A DNA stretch of 64,000 nt from Mameliella sp. CS4. Lineage in GTDB: Bacteria; Pseudomonadota; Alphaproteobacteria; Rhodobacterales; Rhodobacteraceae. The DNA lies in contig NZ_JAHXRQ010000008.1 in NCBI RefSeq assembly GCF_019392335.1, positions 1 through 64,000 on the forward strand, written 5' to 3'. The first letter of the stretch is position 1; each line of letters starts with the position of its first letter. A program made the position numbers and the translations under genes. Positions 53,044 through 62,032 of this stretch are shown in pieces. The notes below the pieces were generated by a model, which was given only the letters and a program-made list of their open reading frames with translations, had not been told where the DNA came from and ran no database searches.

Positions 53044-54644
53044 GCGGTTTCCTCCTCGCTGATCGCCAAGCGCCCCAAGGCCCGGGCCAGGTTTCCCGCC
53101 GTGACGCTGCGCCAGCGTGCCGCGATGTGCAGATCGGGCCGCACCAGGTAGGCGCTGCCCTCTGCCGCGCCATAGGCCCGGGCCACCGGGCCATCGGCGG
53201 GCAGGCGCAGGACACTCAGGCCCGGCGGGACGTCGAAATCCGGGTCACCAAAGGTCAGAAGGGTCAGGCCCTTGCCCAGTCGCTCGCTGAGGTGTCCGTC
53301 CCCCAGCGCCACGTCCCGGATCATCGCGCCGGGGATCGGCCCGGCGTCGAATCCCGGATCGTCGGGCGTGGTGGCCGGACTGTCGGCGTAGGTGTGCGGC
53401 GTCATCTGGCGCGGATTGGCGAGGTGCCCGGCGCTTTCACGGCTTAGCGCCAGCGACAGCGCCGCGTCCCGCATCACCCGCCAGCCATGCGTGGGCGGCG
53501 TCATGAACCGCGTGCTCTTGCTGGCATTGGCAAAGACATCCAGCGTCGCCCCGCGCCGCTCGGGCGTGTAGCTGTCCAAGAGACCCTCACCGGCGTCCCC
53601 GTTCAGCACGGCGGCCAGTTTCCAGCCGATGTTGTGCCCGTCCGCGATGCCGTTGTTCAGCCCGCGCACGCCGAAGATCGGTACGATATGCGCGCTGTCC
53701 CCGGCAAAGAACACGCGGCCCTGCCGGTAGTCGTCCAGAAGCAGCGTATTGGCGGAATAGACGCTCCACCACTCAAGGTCGTAACCGCCATCGTGGCCGA
53801 TCTCGGCCAGCACCCCTTCGACCGAGGCGCGCACGTTCTCTTCGCGGGTGGCCTCTTCGTTCGTCTCATCCTCGCGCAGCTGGTAGTCGATGCGCCAGAT
53901 GCCGTCGGGCTGGCGGTGGATCAGCACGGTGCCGCCCGGTCGGCAAGTGGGATCGAACAGAGCACGGCGGATGGTGGGATAGTCATGGGCCATCTTCACG
54001 TCGGCGATGACATAGCGGCCCTCGTAGTTCTCGCCCTTCAGGCGCAGTCCGCACAGGCCGCGCAGCGCGCTGCGCGCGCCGTCGGCGGCGATCACCCAGC
54101 GCGCGGGCAGGGCATAGCTGCCGTTCGGGTCTTCGACCGTCAGCACCGCGCCCTCTGCCCGCTGTTCCAGCCCGGTCACCCGGCTTTGCCAGCGTGTCTC
54201 GATCAGCGGCGCGGCCTCGACGGCCTTCCACAGGAAGGCCTCGATGTACTGCTGTTGCAGGTTGTACATCGGGCGGAATTTCTCGTCCGCGCTGTCGGGC
54301 ATGTCGAATTCCAGGATCTGCCGCCCGCGATAGAAGGACCGCCCTTTGGTCCAGCCCAGCGATTTCTCCAGGAACGGCGCGGCGATACCCAGCTGGTCGA
54401 GGATGTGATAGCTGGACCGCGAGATGCAGATGGCCCTGCTGCCGTCGTTGAAGGTGGCCTTGGCGTCCAGCAGGAGGCTGCGCACCCCGTGCTGTGCCAA
54501 GGTCAGGGCCGCGACCATGCCGACCGGTCCGGCGCCGACGACGACAACGGGCATTTGCGGCTCACCCCCGGGCCGCGTGGGCGGGTCGAAATGCGGGTAG
54601 TCGAAATAGAGCGAGTCCAACTCGCCGCGTCCCTTTGGGCGCAT
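53040..54644 (-). CDS. FAD-dependent monooxygenase (PheA/TfdB hydroxylase family)
   Basis: 534 aa. FAD motifs: VVVVGAGPVGMVAALTLAQHG near residues 33-53, the DG motif IAADGARSALRGLCGL, and GDSAHIVPIFGVRGLNNGIAD (GD motif). C-terminal thioredoxin-like tail (YLVRPDLHIAARWRSVTAGNL). Class A aromatic hydroxylases use NAD(P)H and oxygen; the substrate is not readable. ATG 54644 has GAGGA before it. Divergent from a LuxR-type regulator 56 bp away and coupled to the DUF2783 gene. Confidence 0.85.
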   Translation of the reverse strand: MRPKGRGELDSLYFDYPHFDPPTRPGGEPQMPVVVVGAGPVGMVAALTLAQHGVRSLLLDAKATFNDGSRAICISRSSYHILDQLGIAAPFLEKSLGWTKGRSFYRGRQILEFDMPDSADEKFRPMYNLQQQYIEAFLWKAVEAAPLIETRWQSRVTGLEQRAEGAVLTVEDPNGSYALPARWVIAADGARSALRGLCGLRLKGENYEGRYVIADVKMAHDYPTIRRALFDPTCRPGGTVLIHRQPDGIWRIDYQLREDETNEEATREENVRASVEGVLAEIGHDGGYDLEWWSVYSANTLLLDDYRQGRVFFAGDSAHIVPIFGVRGLNNGIADGHNIGWKLAAVLNGDAGEGLLDSYTPERRGATLDVFANASKSTRFMTPPTHGWRVMRDAALSLALSRESAGHLANPRQMTPHTYADSPATTPDDPGFDAGPIPGAMIRDVALGDGHLSERLGKGLTLLTFGDPDFDVPPGLSVLRLPADGPVARAYGAAEGSAYLVRPDLHIAARWRSVTAGNLARALGRLAISEEETA

Positions 54645-54700
54645 GTCCTGTCCTCTTCGTCTTGTCTTGCGGGATGTGTACCAGAGCGCGCCGGTGGATT

Positions 54701-55429
54701 ATGTCCTACAAAATGAAGGACAAGCCGACATCGGGGATGGATGACCTGCTGGCCGGGATCGATGCCTGCCTTGCTTTGGCCGGTCAGGATGCCTGGGCCG
54801 ATGCCTTTGTCCCCTGCGTGGCCGCGACCGGGGCGGCGCAGGTCATGGTGTTTTCTTATGGCGCTGACAGGGCAGCCTGCCTGCTGTCGCGCAACTTTCG
54901 CAGCGCGGCACTGGGACCACGACTGGCCGAGGATTACCTGGGCGGCTGGTTCCGGCAGGACCCGCTGTTTCATCGTGCCCTGGCATTGGAAACCGGCACG
55001 CTGGAGGTGGTCGAAAGTGGGGCCGTTATCGGCGGGATGACCGGCGAGTATCGCGCGCGGTTCTACGACCGTCCGGGACTGGAGGGAAAGACCGCTGCGC
55101 TGGTGCGCGGTCCGTCCCTGTGCCTTGCGGTGAACTTTTATTGGCCAGAGGCCGGGGAAGCGGGCGCAGGGGCCGTGGTGCGTGTGCTGGCGCGGCTGGC
55201 CCTCATGCATTTCCAGGCGCGCGTCGAAAGCGATCTGCCCGCGCCATTGGCGGTGCTTTCGGACCGTGAAAGGGATGTCTGCCTGGGCATACTGTCGGGA
55301 AAGAAGGCTGAGGTGATCGCCGGGGAACTGGGTGTCGCGGTTTCGACGATCGCCACCTATCGGACCCGCGCCTACGAGAAACTGGGCATTTCCTCACGCG
55401 GGTCGTTGTTCGCGTTGTGCCGGGGCTGA
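54701..55429 (+). CDS. LuxR-family transcriptional regulator
   Basis: 242 aa from ATG 54701. C-terminal LuxR helix-turn-helix at about 178-235 (LSDRERDVCLGILSGKKAEV, then STIATYRTRAYEKLGISSRG). The N-terminal part (LGGWFRQDPLFHRALALETG) is a possible sensor domain without the conserved acyl-homoserine-lactone signature. It is divergent from the FAD monooxygenase/DUF2783 pair and probably controls it. No luxI-type gene is near. Confidence 0.8.
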   Translation: MSYKMKDKPTSGMDDLLAGIDACLALAGQDAWADAFVPCVAATGAAQVMVFSYGADRAACLLSRNFRSAALGPRLAEDYLGGWFRQDPLFHRALALETGTLEVVESGAVIGGMTGEYRARFYDRPGLEGKTAALVRGPSLCLAVNFYWPEAGEAGAGAVVRVLARLALMHFQARVESDLPAPLAVLSDRERDVCLGILSGKKAEVIAGELGVAVSTIATYRTRAYEKLGISSRGSLFALCRG

Positions 55430-55434
55430 ATGCG

Positions 55435-55458
55435 AAAAGGGGAGCGCGGCGCGCCCCC
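55435..55458 (-). terminator. Terminator of the polyamine-type importer operon
   Basis: On the minus strand, GGGG-GCGC, loop, GCGC-(bulge)-CCCC, followed by TTTTCGC. It lies 26 bp past the potF-like stop, between convergent genes. Confidence 0.65.
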
Positions 55459-55483
55459 CTCTCATGCCGAATGACCGGCGGTC

Positions 55484-56512
55484 TTACTTTTTCAGGTTGG
55501 TCCAGATCTGGTCGTAGACCTCTTGCGTTTGCTGGTCGCAGACCTCGATGAAGACGCCCTTGCCGGCGTCGGCGGGCGGGTTGGATTCCGGCTGCTTGGC
55601 CAGCTCGGGGTCCAGGAAGGGGCCCACGCCTTCGACGCCCGAGACGTAGCGCGCGTAGTTGGTCACCGCGGCGATGTTCTCGGGTTCCAGCAGGAAATCC
55701 ATGAACTTCAGCGCGTTTTCACGGTTGGGCGCGTCTTTGAGCAGGACAACGTTGTCCATCCAGACGATGTAGCCCTGTTTCGGGAAAGCATATTCGATGT
55801 TCGCGCCTTCCTGCCGCGCCTTGGCGGCGAAGCCGTCGTAGATCTGCCCGACAGAGGCATCGCCCGAGACCAGCACCTCTTTCGCGGTGTCCGAGTTGAA
55901 GGACGCCCAGTGCTGTTTCGCCTCCTGCAGCATGGCGTTCAGCGCCTTGAGCTGTTCGCGGTCCGTGGAACACTGCGGGATGCCCATGTGCAGCGCGGCC
56001 ATCGCCATGACCTCGCCCTGGCTGTCCAGCATGTTGATCTTGCCCGAGAGCGCGGCAGGCGGGTTGAACAGGATGTCGGTGGTGTCGATGGGACCATCGA
56101 AATCGTCCCGGTTCACCGCAAAGCTGGTCGAGCCCCACTGGTAGGGGATCGAATGCGTGCGGCCCGGATCGAAAGAGGGATCGGCCCATTCCGGCTGGAT
56201 ATTGCCCTTGTTGGCCAGCTCACCGTCTTCGATCGTGTCCAGCAGGCCTTCCTGCGCCATGATCTGCACCATGTAGTCACCGGGCACGGCGACGTCATAG
56301 GTGCCGATGGCCCCCGCCTTGAGCGAAGCCAGCAGCGCCTCGTTGCTGTCGTAGGTGTCCATGACCACCTCGACATCATGTTCCTCGGAAAACTTGTCCA
56401 GCAGCTCTTGCGGGATGTATTCGAACCAGTGGTAGACGACGAGCTTGCCCTCGGCCGAGGCCATGCCTGCGGTCAGGGCCAGTGCGGCGGCGGTGGTGAT
56501 GAGTTTCTTCAT
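55484..56512 (-). CDS. potF: Spermidine/putrescine-type ABC transporter substrate-binding protein
   Basis: 342 aa from ATG 56512. Signal peptide MKKLITTAAALALTAGMASA, then EGKLVVYHWFEYIPQELLDK. PotD/PotF family: GDYMVQIMAQEGLLDTI, IPYQWGSTSFAVNRDDFDG, and YVSGVEGVGPFLDPELAK. Ligand probably a polyamine or related amine; the acidic pocket residues cannot be assigned with certainty. Last gene of the importer operon. The frame is open far upstream, but that is a shadow of the permease gene. Confidence 0.88.
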   Translation of the reverse strand: MKKLITTAAALALTAGMASAEGKLVVYHWFEYIPQELLDKFSEEHDVEVVMDTYDSNEALLASLKAGAIGTYDVAVPGDYMVQIMAQEGLLDTIEDGELANKGNIQPEWADPSFDPGRTHSIPYQWGSTSFAVNRDDFDGPIDTTDILFNPPAALSGKINMLDSQGEVMAMAALHMGIPQCSTDREQLKALNAMLQEAKQHWASFNSDTAKEVLVSGDASVGQIYDGFAAKARQEGANIEYAFPKQGYIVWMDNVVLLKDAPNRENALKFMDFLLEPENIAAVTNYARYVSGVEGVGPFLDPELAKQPESNPPADAGKGVFIEVCDQQTQEVYDQIWTNLKK

Positions 56513-56532
56513 GTGTTTTCCCCTCTGTTGGA

Positions 56533-57342
56533 TCATGTTTTCCGGTCTTTCCGGCTGATCAGCCATGACAATGTCACCATGACCACCGAGACGCCAAGCA
56601 GCATCGTGGAAATGGCCATGATATTGGGTTTGATTCCCTGTTTGACCGCGCCAAAGATCGCCGTCGGCAGGGTTTCGACGCCCGCGCCCTTGACGAAGTT
56701 GGTGATGATGAAATCGTCCAGCGACACTATGAAGGCCAGGATGAAACCCGAGACGATGCCCGGCGCCATCAGCGGTAACAGCACCCGGGTGAAGGCCTGG
56801 CGCCTGGTGGCGTAAAGGTCCATCGCGGCCTGTTCGTAGGTCGACTCGATCCCCTGCATCCGGGCCGAAATGGGCAGGTAGGCAAAGGGGATGCAGAAGG
56901 CGATATGCGCCAGCAGGATCGTCAGCAACCCCCGGTCGAACCCGATGGCGTTGAAGAAGATCAGCGTGGCGACGGCTGTCACGATTTCGGGCACCATCAG
57001 CGGCAGGGAGATCAGGCCAAAGGACACCATGCGCAGTCGGAATTTTCCGCCGCGCAGGATGGCGGTGGCCGAAAGCGTGGCGATTGTGGTGGCCACCGTG
57101 GCCGCGATCAGCGCGATGACAAAGCTGTTGCGCGCCGCGGATTTGAACTTGGCGCTTTCGGGGCCCGTGAAGACGTCGGCGTACCAGCGCAGCGACAGGC
57201 CTTCCCAGTTGGTGATCGAGGGCGAGGCGTTGAAGCTGTAGACCATGACCACGATCAGCGGCGCGTAAAGGATCACGAGGCAGAGCAGCGTGATGCCGCG
57301 AAACCCGGGATAGACCCGCAGGTCGTATTTCTTGCTTGCCAT
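56533..57342 (-). CDS. potI: Polyamine-type ABC transporter permease (PotI/PotC class)
   Basis: 269 aa. Six helices ([20 protein letters not shown]), N-terminal [20 protein letters not shown] typical for PotC/PotI, and the EAA loop [21 protein letters not shown]. Inner membrane. Start ATG 57342 is two bases after the stop of the upstream permease gene. Confidence 0.9.
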   Translation of the reverse strand: MASKKYDLRVYPGFRGITLLCLVILYAPLIVVMVYSFNASPSITNWEGLSLRWYADVFTGPESAKFKSAARNSFVIALIAATVATTIATLSATAILRGGKFRLRMVSFGLISLPLMVPEIVTAVATLIFFNAIGFDRGLLTILLAHIAFCIPFAYLPISARMQGIESTYEQAAMDLYATRRQAFTRVLLPLMAPGIVSGFILAFIVSLDDFIITNFVKGAGVETLPTAIFGAVKQGIKPNIMAISTMLLGVSVVMVTLSWLISRKDRKT

Positions 57343-57344
57343 GA

Positions 57345-58265
57345 TCAGCTCTCCGCCTTGGCCTGCTGGCGGGCAAAGATCAGCAGGATGATCAGGACCA
57401 TCGTCAGCAGGATCATCGAGGCCGCCGCGCCGAAGGGCCAATTGCCCGCGTTGCCCTTGAACTGCTCCTCGATCAGCGAGCCGATCATGAAATTCCGCGC
57501 CCCGCCCAGCAGGTCGGGCGCCAGGAAGGACCCCAGCGAGGGCACGAAGACCAGGATGCAGCCCGCCACGATCCCCGGCTTGACCGAGGGCAGCAGGATG
57601 CGCCGCAGCACCGTCCAGCGGGGCGCGTAGAGGTCCGAGGCCGCCTCGGAGAGGGCAAAGTTGTAGCGCTCCACGGCGGCATAGATCGGCAGTACCATGA
57701 AAGGCAGGTAGGAATAAAAGAGGCCCAGTTGCACCGCGAAGTTCGTGTTCACGATGGCCAGCGGTTCGTTCAGCAGGCCGATGCCCGTCAGGAAATCGTT
57801 CAGCGGCCCCTCGTCGCGCAGCAGGAATTTCATCGAGACGGTGCGGATCAGCAGGTTGACCCAGTAGGGGATCGTCACGAGGAACACCCAGAGCGTGCGC
57901 TGCCTTGGGGGCCTTGTGGCGATGAAATAGGCCGTCGGAAAGCCGATCACGAGGCTCAGCAGCGTTGCCGCCCCCGCCTGCCAGATCGAGCGCCAGAAGA
58001 TCTGGATATAGGTCCATTCGATGCTGCAGGGTTCGTCCCCGAACAACCCGCGACTGCAAAAGAACTGGTCATAGGCGCCCAGGCTGAATTCCCAGATCAC
58101 GCCACCGCGGAATTCCTTGGTCAGGAAGGAATAGACCAGCATGATCGCCACCGGGGCCAGCACGAGAATACCCAAGGTCACCCAGGCGGGCAGCAAGAGC
58201 CATGTCCGCGCCTCTGCATAGGTGTCGCTGGTCGAGGACCCGCCGGTTGCCGCACCGCCTGCCAT
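57345..58265 (-). CDS. potH: Polyamine-type ABC transporter permease (PotH/PotB class)
   Basis: 306 aa, six helices. Core runs: [40 protein letters not shown] and the EAA loop [20 protein letters not shown]. Its start shares one base with the stop of the ATPase gene (TGATG). Part of the four-gene importer operon potG-potH-potI-potF, all on the minus strand. Confidence 0.9.
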   Translation of the reverse strand: MAGGAATGGSSTSDTYAEARTWLLLPAWVTLGILVLAPVAIMLVYSFLTKEFRGGVIWEFSLGAYDQFFCSRGLFGDEPCSIEWTYIQIFWRSIWQAGAATLLSLVIGFPTAYFIATRPPRQRTLWVFLVTIPYWVNLLIRTVSMKFLLRDEGPLNDFLTGIGLLNEPLAIVNTNFAVQLGLFYSYLPFMVLPIYAAVERYNFALSEAASDLYAPRWTVLRRILLPSVKPGIVAGCILVFVPSLGSFLAPDLLGGARNFMIGSLIEEQFKGNAGNWPFGAAASMILLTMVLIILLIFARQQAKAES

Positions 58266-59356
58266 CAGTCCATCAGGAGGCGCGCGGCCCCCTGCTCCAT
58301 GTTGACGAAAACCTCTGTGCCCGGCTCAAAGACGCGGGACGTGCCACGGCTGGAATTGGAGGCCCGGACCCGGAATTCCGGCCCGTCGTCGAGGTCGAGG
58401 ATGGTCGAGATGTCGGTGCCGATGAAGATGTTTTCCCGCACGCGGGCCTTGAGGCTTTCGCCCTCGGTGGGGGCGGACGACAGGAACAGCCGTTCGGGAC
58501 GCAGCGACATATGCACCGAGGCGCCCGCGCCGATCCCATCGACCGCGTCGCATGTCAGCCGGTGGCCGCCGCCCAGGTGACAGGCCGCGCGGCCCGCGTC
58601 TATGCGGTCCACCGTGACCTCGATCAGGTTGGTCTCGCCGATGAAATCCGCCACGAACATGTTGCGCGGGCGTTCATAGATCTCGCGCGCGTCGCCCAGT
58701 TGCTGCACCTCGCCCGAGGACATGACGGCGACGCGGTCGGACATGGTCAGCGCCTCTTCCTGGTCGTGGGTGACAAAGATGAAGGTGATCCCGGTTTCCT
58801 TTTGCAGGTGCTTCAGCTCGATCTGCATGGCCTTGCGCAGCTTGAGGTCCAGCGCGCTCAGCGGCTCGTCCAGCAGCAGCACCTTGGGACGGGGCGCCAG
58901 CGCGCGGGCCAGGGCGACGCGCTGTTGCTGACCGCCGGATAATTGTGCGGGTTTGCGCGCCGAGAATTGCGTCAGCTGCACCATTTCCAGCACCTCACCG
59001 GCGCGGGCGCGGGCCTCTGACTTGCTCTTGCCCAGCATCTCCAGCCCGAACCCGACATTGTCGAGCACATTCATGTGCGGGAACAGCGCGTAGTTCTGGA
59101 ACACCGTGTTGATCGGGCGCTTGTGCGGCGGCAGGCCCTCGATTTCCTCACCGAAGAGAAAGATGCCGCCCTCTGTCACCTCCTCGAACCCGGCGATCAT
59201 CCGCAGCAAAGTGGTCTTGCCACAGCCCGAGGGGCCGAGCAGCGTGAAGAATTCGTTGTCCGAGATCGTCAGCGATACGTGTTTCAGCGCCGTGAAGTCG
59301 CCGTAGCGCTTGACTGCATTGCGCACCTCGATCGCGTCGTTTGTCCTGCTGGTCAC
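58265..59356 (-). CDS. potG: Polyamine-type ABC transporter ATP-binding protein
   Basis: 363 aa from GTG 59356. Walker A GPSGCGKTT, Q-loop TVFQNYALFPHM, signature LSGGQQQR, Walker [14 protein letters not shown]-loop FVTHDQEEA, and a TOBE domain (SLRPERLFLSSAPTEGES). PotA/PotG family. An in-frame ATG at 59398 is possible, but the homologous part begins near the GTG. First gene of the importer operon. The gap to the upstream argE-like gene (59357-59567, 211 bp) shows no further gene, only a short GGAAAC/GTTTCC stem without a T-run. Confidence 0.88.
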   Translation of the reverse strand: MTSRTNDAIEVRNAVKRYGDFTALKHVSLTISDNEFFTLLGPSGCGKTTLLRMIAGFEEVTEGGIFLFGEEIEGLPPHKRPINTVFQNYALFPHMNVLDNVGFGLEMLGKSKSEARARAGEVLEMVQLTQFSARKPAQLSGGQQQRVALARALAPRPKVLLLDEPLSALDLKLRKAMQIELKHLQKETGITFIFVTHDQEEALTMSDRVAVMSSGEVQQLGDAREIYERPRNMFVADFIGETNLIEVTVDRIDAGRAACHLGGGHRLTCDAVDGIGAGASVHMSLRPERLFLSSAPTEGESLKARVRENIFIGTDISTILDLDDGPEFRVRASNSSRGTSRVFEPGTEVFVNMEQGAARLLMD

Positions 59357-59567
59357 GCCTGTCCCGCCCAGATGTTCGTTTCCCCTGCGCCAGAGCATAG
59401 GGACATGCGCCTGGATGCCAGAAGAAACGACTACCTCAGCGCGCCTTAGCCTCAGCCTAATCCGCCGGGAAACGCGAGTTTCCGCAGGGTGGGCATCGTG
59501 CCATCATTGCCTGCGCACACAAATTGGGCGTCGCCGCGTGAAATCTGGGCAAACTGGAAAAGCGGGG

Positions 59568-60698
59568 TCAGCGCAATTCGTCCAGTAGCGCGTCCAGCAT
59601 CGAGTCGCAGGCCTCCAGCTGGCCGCGTTCAACATACTCGTCGGGCTTGTGGCCCTGACCTTCCATGCTGCCGGGACCGCAGACGACGGTGGGAATGCCC
59701 AAGGCGTCAAAGAACCCCGCCTCGGTGCCAAAGGCGACCTTGGTCAGGTCCTGGCTGCGGGCAAGCCGCTGCACCAGCCGCGTGACCCCGGCGTCCGGCG
59801 CGGTATCCAGGCCGGGATAGCCCGTGACCTCTTGCAGGTCGATGGCGGTGCCGTGCCGCGCTGCGATCTCCGATGTCAGCGCCCTGATCCGGGCCATGAG
59901 CTCCGCGGGCGCATCGGCGGCGAGGTGACGGAACTCGAACAAGAGTTCGGCCCGGTCGGGCACGATATTGAGCACGGTGCCGCCCTTGAGAACGCCGGCA
60001 TGCACGGTGCTGTAGGGCACGGCATAATCCGCATCGCGGGCGCCGTTCCGGGCCAGGTCGTCCTGCAGCCCGCGCAACCCGGTGACCAGCTCTGCCGCAA
60101 GGTGCAGCGCATTGGTGAAGCGTGGCGCCAGCGCGGAATGCCCGGCCTCTCCGTGGCAAATGGCGCGCAGCCCCTGCTTGCCCTTGTGCCCCACGGCCAC
60201 CCGCATTTCGGTCGGTTCGCCCACGATGCAGGCGCGGGGCAGGCCGATGGCCGGTTCCAGCGCGTCGATCATCCGCGCGATCCCGACACAGCCCACTTCC
60301 TCGTCATAGGAAATGGCCAGTTTCAGCGGTTCGCGCAGCGGAGTCCTCGCGGCCTTGTCCGCCGCCGCCAGCATGGAGGCCAGAAAGCCTTTCATGTCCG
60401 TGGTGCCGCGCCCGAACAGCCTGTCGCCTTCTGTTGTCAGCTTGAACGGGTCGCGCGTCCAGTCCTGTCCTTCGACCGGCACGACATCGGTGTGCGCCGA
60501 CAGCATCACGCCCGCGCCCTCGGGGCCGATACTGGCGTATAGCCCGGCCTTCGGTTCGGTCGGGTCCGACAGGCGGGTGACGGCATAACCGCGCGCCTTC
60601 AGGAAATCCTCGACATAGGCGATCAGCTCCAGGTTGGACCGGTCGCTGACGGTGTCGAAAGAGATGAGCTTGTCGAGGATCTCCAGCGTCCGGGTCAT
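59568..60698 (-). CDS. ArgE/DapE-family deacylase (M20 metallopeptidase)
   Basis: 376 aa. Metal ligands and catalytic residues at M20 spacing: H69 and D71 (LSAHTDVVP), D101 (GRGTTDMKGF), E133/E134 (SYDEEVGC), with the dimerisation domain in the middle and C-terminal FGTEAGFFDALGIPTVVCGP. It is annotated in relatives as acetylornithine deacetylase, but the context (PLP decarboxylase, TMADH-type flavoenzyme, amine importer) points to an N-acyl amine or amino acid as substrate. ATGA overlap with the decarboxylase gene. Confidence 0.85.
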   Translation of the reverse strand: MTRTLEILDKLISFDTVSDRSNLELIAYVEDFLKARGYAVTRLSDPTEPKAGLYASIGPEGAGVMLSAHTDVVPVEGQDWTRDPFKLTTEGDRLFGRGTTDMKGFLASMLAAADKAARTPLREPLKLAISYDEEVGCVGIARMIDALEPAIGLPRACIVGEPTEMRVAVGHKGKQGLRAICHGEAGHSALAPRFTNALHLAAELVTGLRGLQDDLARNGARDADYAVPYSTVHAGVLKGGTVLNIVPDRAELLFEFRHLAADAPAELMARIRALTSEIAARHGTAIDLQEVTGYPGLDTAPDAGVTRLVQRLARSQDLTKVAFGTEAGFFDALGIPTVVCGPGSMEGQGHKPDEYVERGQLEACDSMLDALLDELR

Positions 60699-62032
60699 CG
60701 GGTGAGCGTCTCCAGAATCTCCAGCACCTCGTCCGCGCGGGTCGCCGGGTTGACGATACACAGGCGAAAGACCATCTGGCCCCGCCAGCGCGTCGGCAGA
60801 CACAACAGCGCGCCCGAGCGGCGGTGCAGCTCTCCCCAGGCGATCATCTGTGCTTCGTCCATGTTTTTCGGGCGGAACAGGATCACTGTCAACTGCGGAC
60901 CAAGCAGCAAGTCGAGGCCCGGCATGGCGTCGATGCCTTTGGCGATGTCTTCGGCCACCTGCCGGGTGGTGGCGATGGCCTTGGCATAGGCATCTGTCCC
61001 GTGCACCGCCAGTGAGAACCACAGAGGCAGGCCGCGCGCTCGCCGGGTCAGATGCAGCGCGTAGTCCGAGGGGTTCCAGTGCGTCTTGTCCACCGTGTCG
61101 AGGTAGACCGCCTGTTGACCATGCGCCGCCGCGCCGTGGCCCGCGTCACGATAGATCAGCGCGCAGCTGTCGTAGGGGGCAAAGAGCCATTTGTGTGGAT
61201 CGACGATCAGGCTGTCGGCCCGCTCGATCCCGTCGAAGGCAGGGCGCATCGCGGGGTCGGCAAGGGCCGCGCCGCCATAGGCGCCGTCGACATGCAGCCA
61301 GAGGCCGTGGTCCCGCGCGAGGTCGGCCAGACCGGCGATATCGTCCACCGCGCCGCAGTTGGTTGCACCGCCATTGGCGACGATGGCAAAGACTTCCTCG
61401 GTGACATGCGGGGCGGCGGCCTGCGCGCTCATGCGCCCGGTCTTGTCCGCGTCGACCAGGATCACCTCGACATCCATCACCCGCGCGACCGCCTTGATCG
61501 AACTGTGCGCCTCTGACGAACAAAGGATCGCGCCGCGCCCCTCCCCGGGGCGGTTGCGCCGGTGCCATTCGCGCGCGGCATGAAGCGCCGAAAGGTTGCC
61601 CAGCGTGCCCCCGGCGACAAAGACGCCGCCGGCGCTGGCCGGCCAGCCGGCAAGGTCCGCGATCCAGCGCAGGGCCTGGTTTTCCGCGTGGATGGCGCCC
61701 GCGCCGCCGTCCCAGTTGCCGGCAAAGATGCCCGCCGCGCCAAGCGCCGCGTCGAAACTCAGCGCCGCGCGGCTGGGGGCGGAGGCGACGAAGGACAGGC
61801 TGGTGGGATGGCCGAAAGGCCGGGTCGACGGAACGATGGTGTCCGAGAACAGGCCAAAGGCCCGGTCCGCACCGATGCCATCGGCGGTGATTGACCCGCC
61901 CAGAACGGGTTCCAACGCGGCAAAGGCCTGCGCCCCATGTTTCGGGTCCGGCCCCTCGGCGATGCGCCTTTCGGTCCAGTCCAGGATCTCGCGGGTGGCG
62001 CCGGGCGGGAAGGGAAAGGGATCGTTGCTCAC
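60695..62032 (-). CDS. PLP-dependent group II amino acid decarboxylase
   Basis: 445 aa, fold-type I. PLP lysine K281 in VDPHKWLFAPYD; upstream landmarks VAGGTLGNLSALHAAREW, SSEAHSSIKAVARVM and LHVDGAYGGAA. The family contains aromatic amino acid, glutamate, diaminobutyrate and histidine decarboxylases; the substrate is not decidable from the sequence. GTG start overlaps the flavoenzyme stop (GTGA) and its own stop overlaps the deacylase start. Together they likely produce or break down an amine. Confidence 0.85.
   Translation of the reverse strand: MSNDPFPFPPGATREILDWTERRIAEGPDPKHGAQAFAALEPVLGGSITADGIGADRAFGLFSDTIVPSTRPFGHPTSLSFVASAPSRAALSFDAALGAAGIFAGNWDGGAGAIHAENQALRWIADLAGWPASAGGVFVAGGTLGNLSALHAAREWHRRNRPGEGRGAILCSSEAHSSIKAVARVMDVEVILVDADKTGRMSAQAAAPHVTEEVFAIVANGGATNCGAVDDIAGLADLARDHGLWLHVDGAYGGAALADPAMRPAFDGIERADSLIVDPHKWLFAPYDSCALIYRDAGHGAAAHGQQAVYLDTVDKTHWNPSDYALHLTRRARGLPLWFSLAVHGTDAYAKAIATTRQVAEDIAKGIDAMPGLDLLLGPQLTVILFRPKNMDEAQMIAWGELHRRSGALLCLPTRWRGQMVFRLCIVNPATRADEVLEILETLTR

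Noticed and set aside
59466..59485. GGAAAC/GTTTCC stem between the argE-like and potG genes
   Set aside because: Six pairs only, no T-run; too weak to call a terminator.
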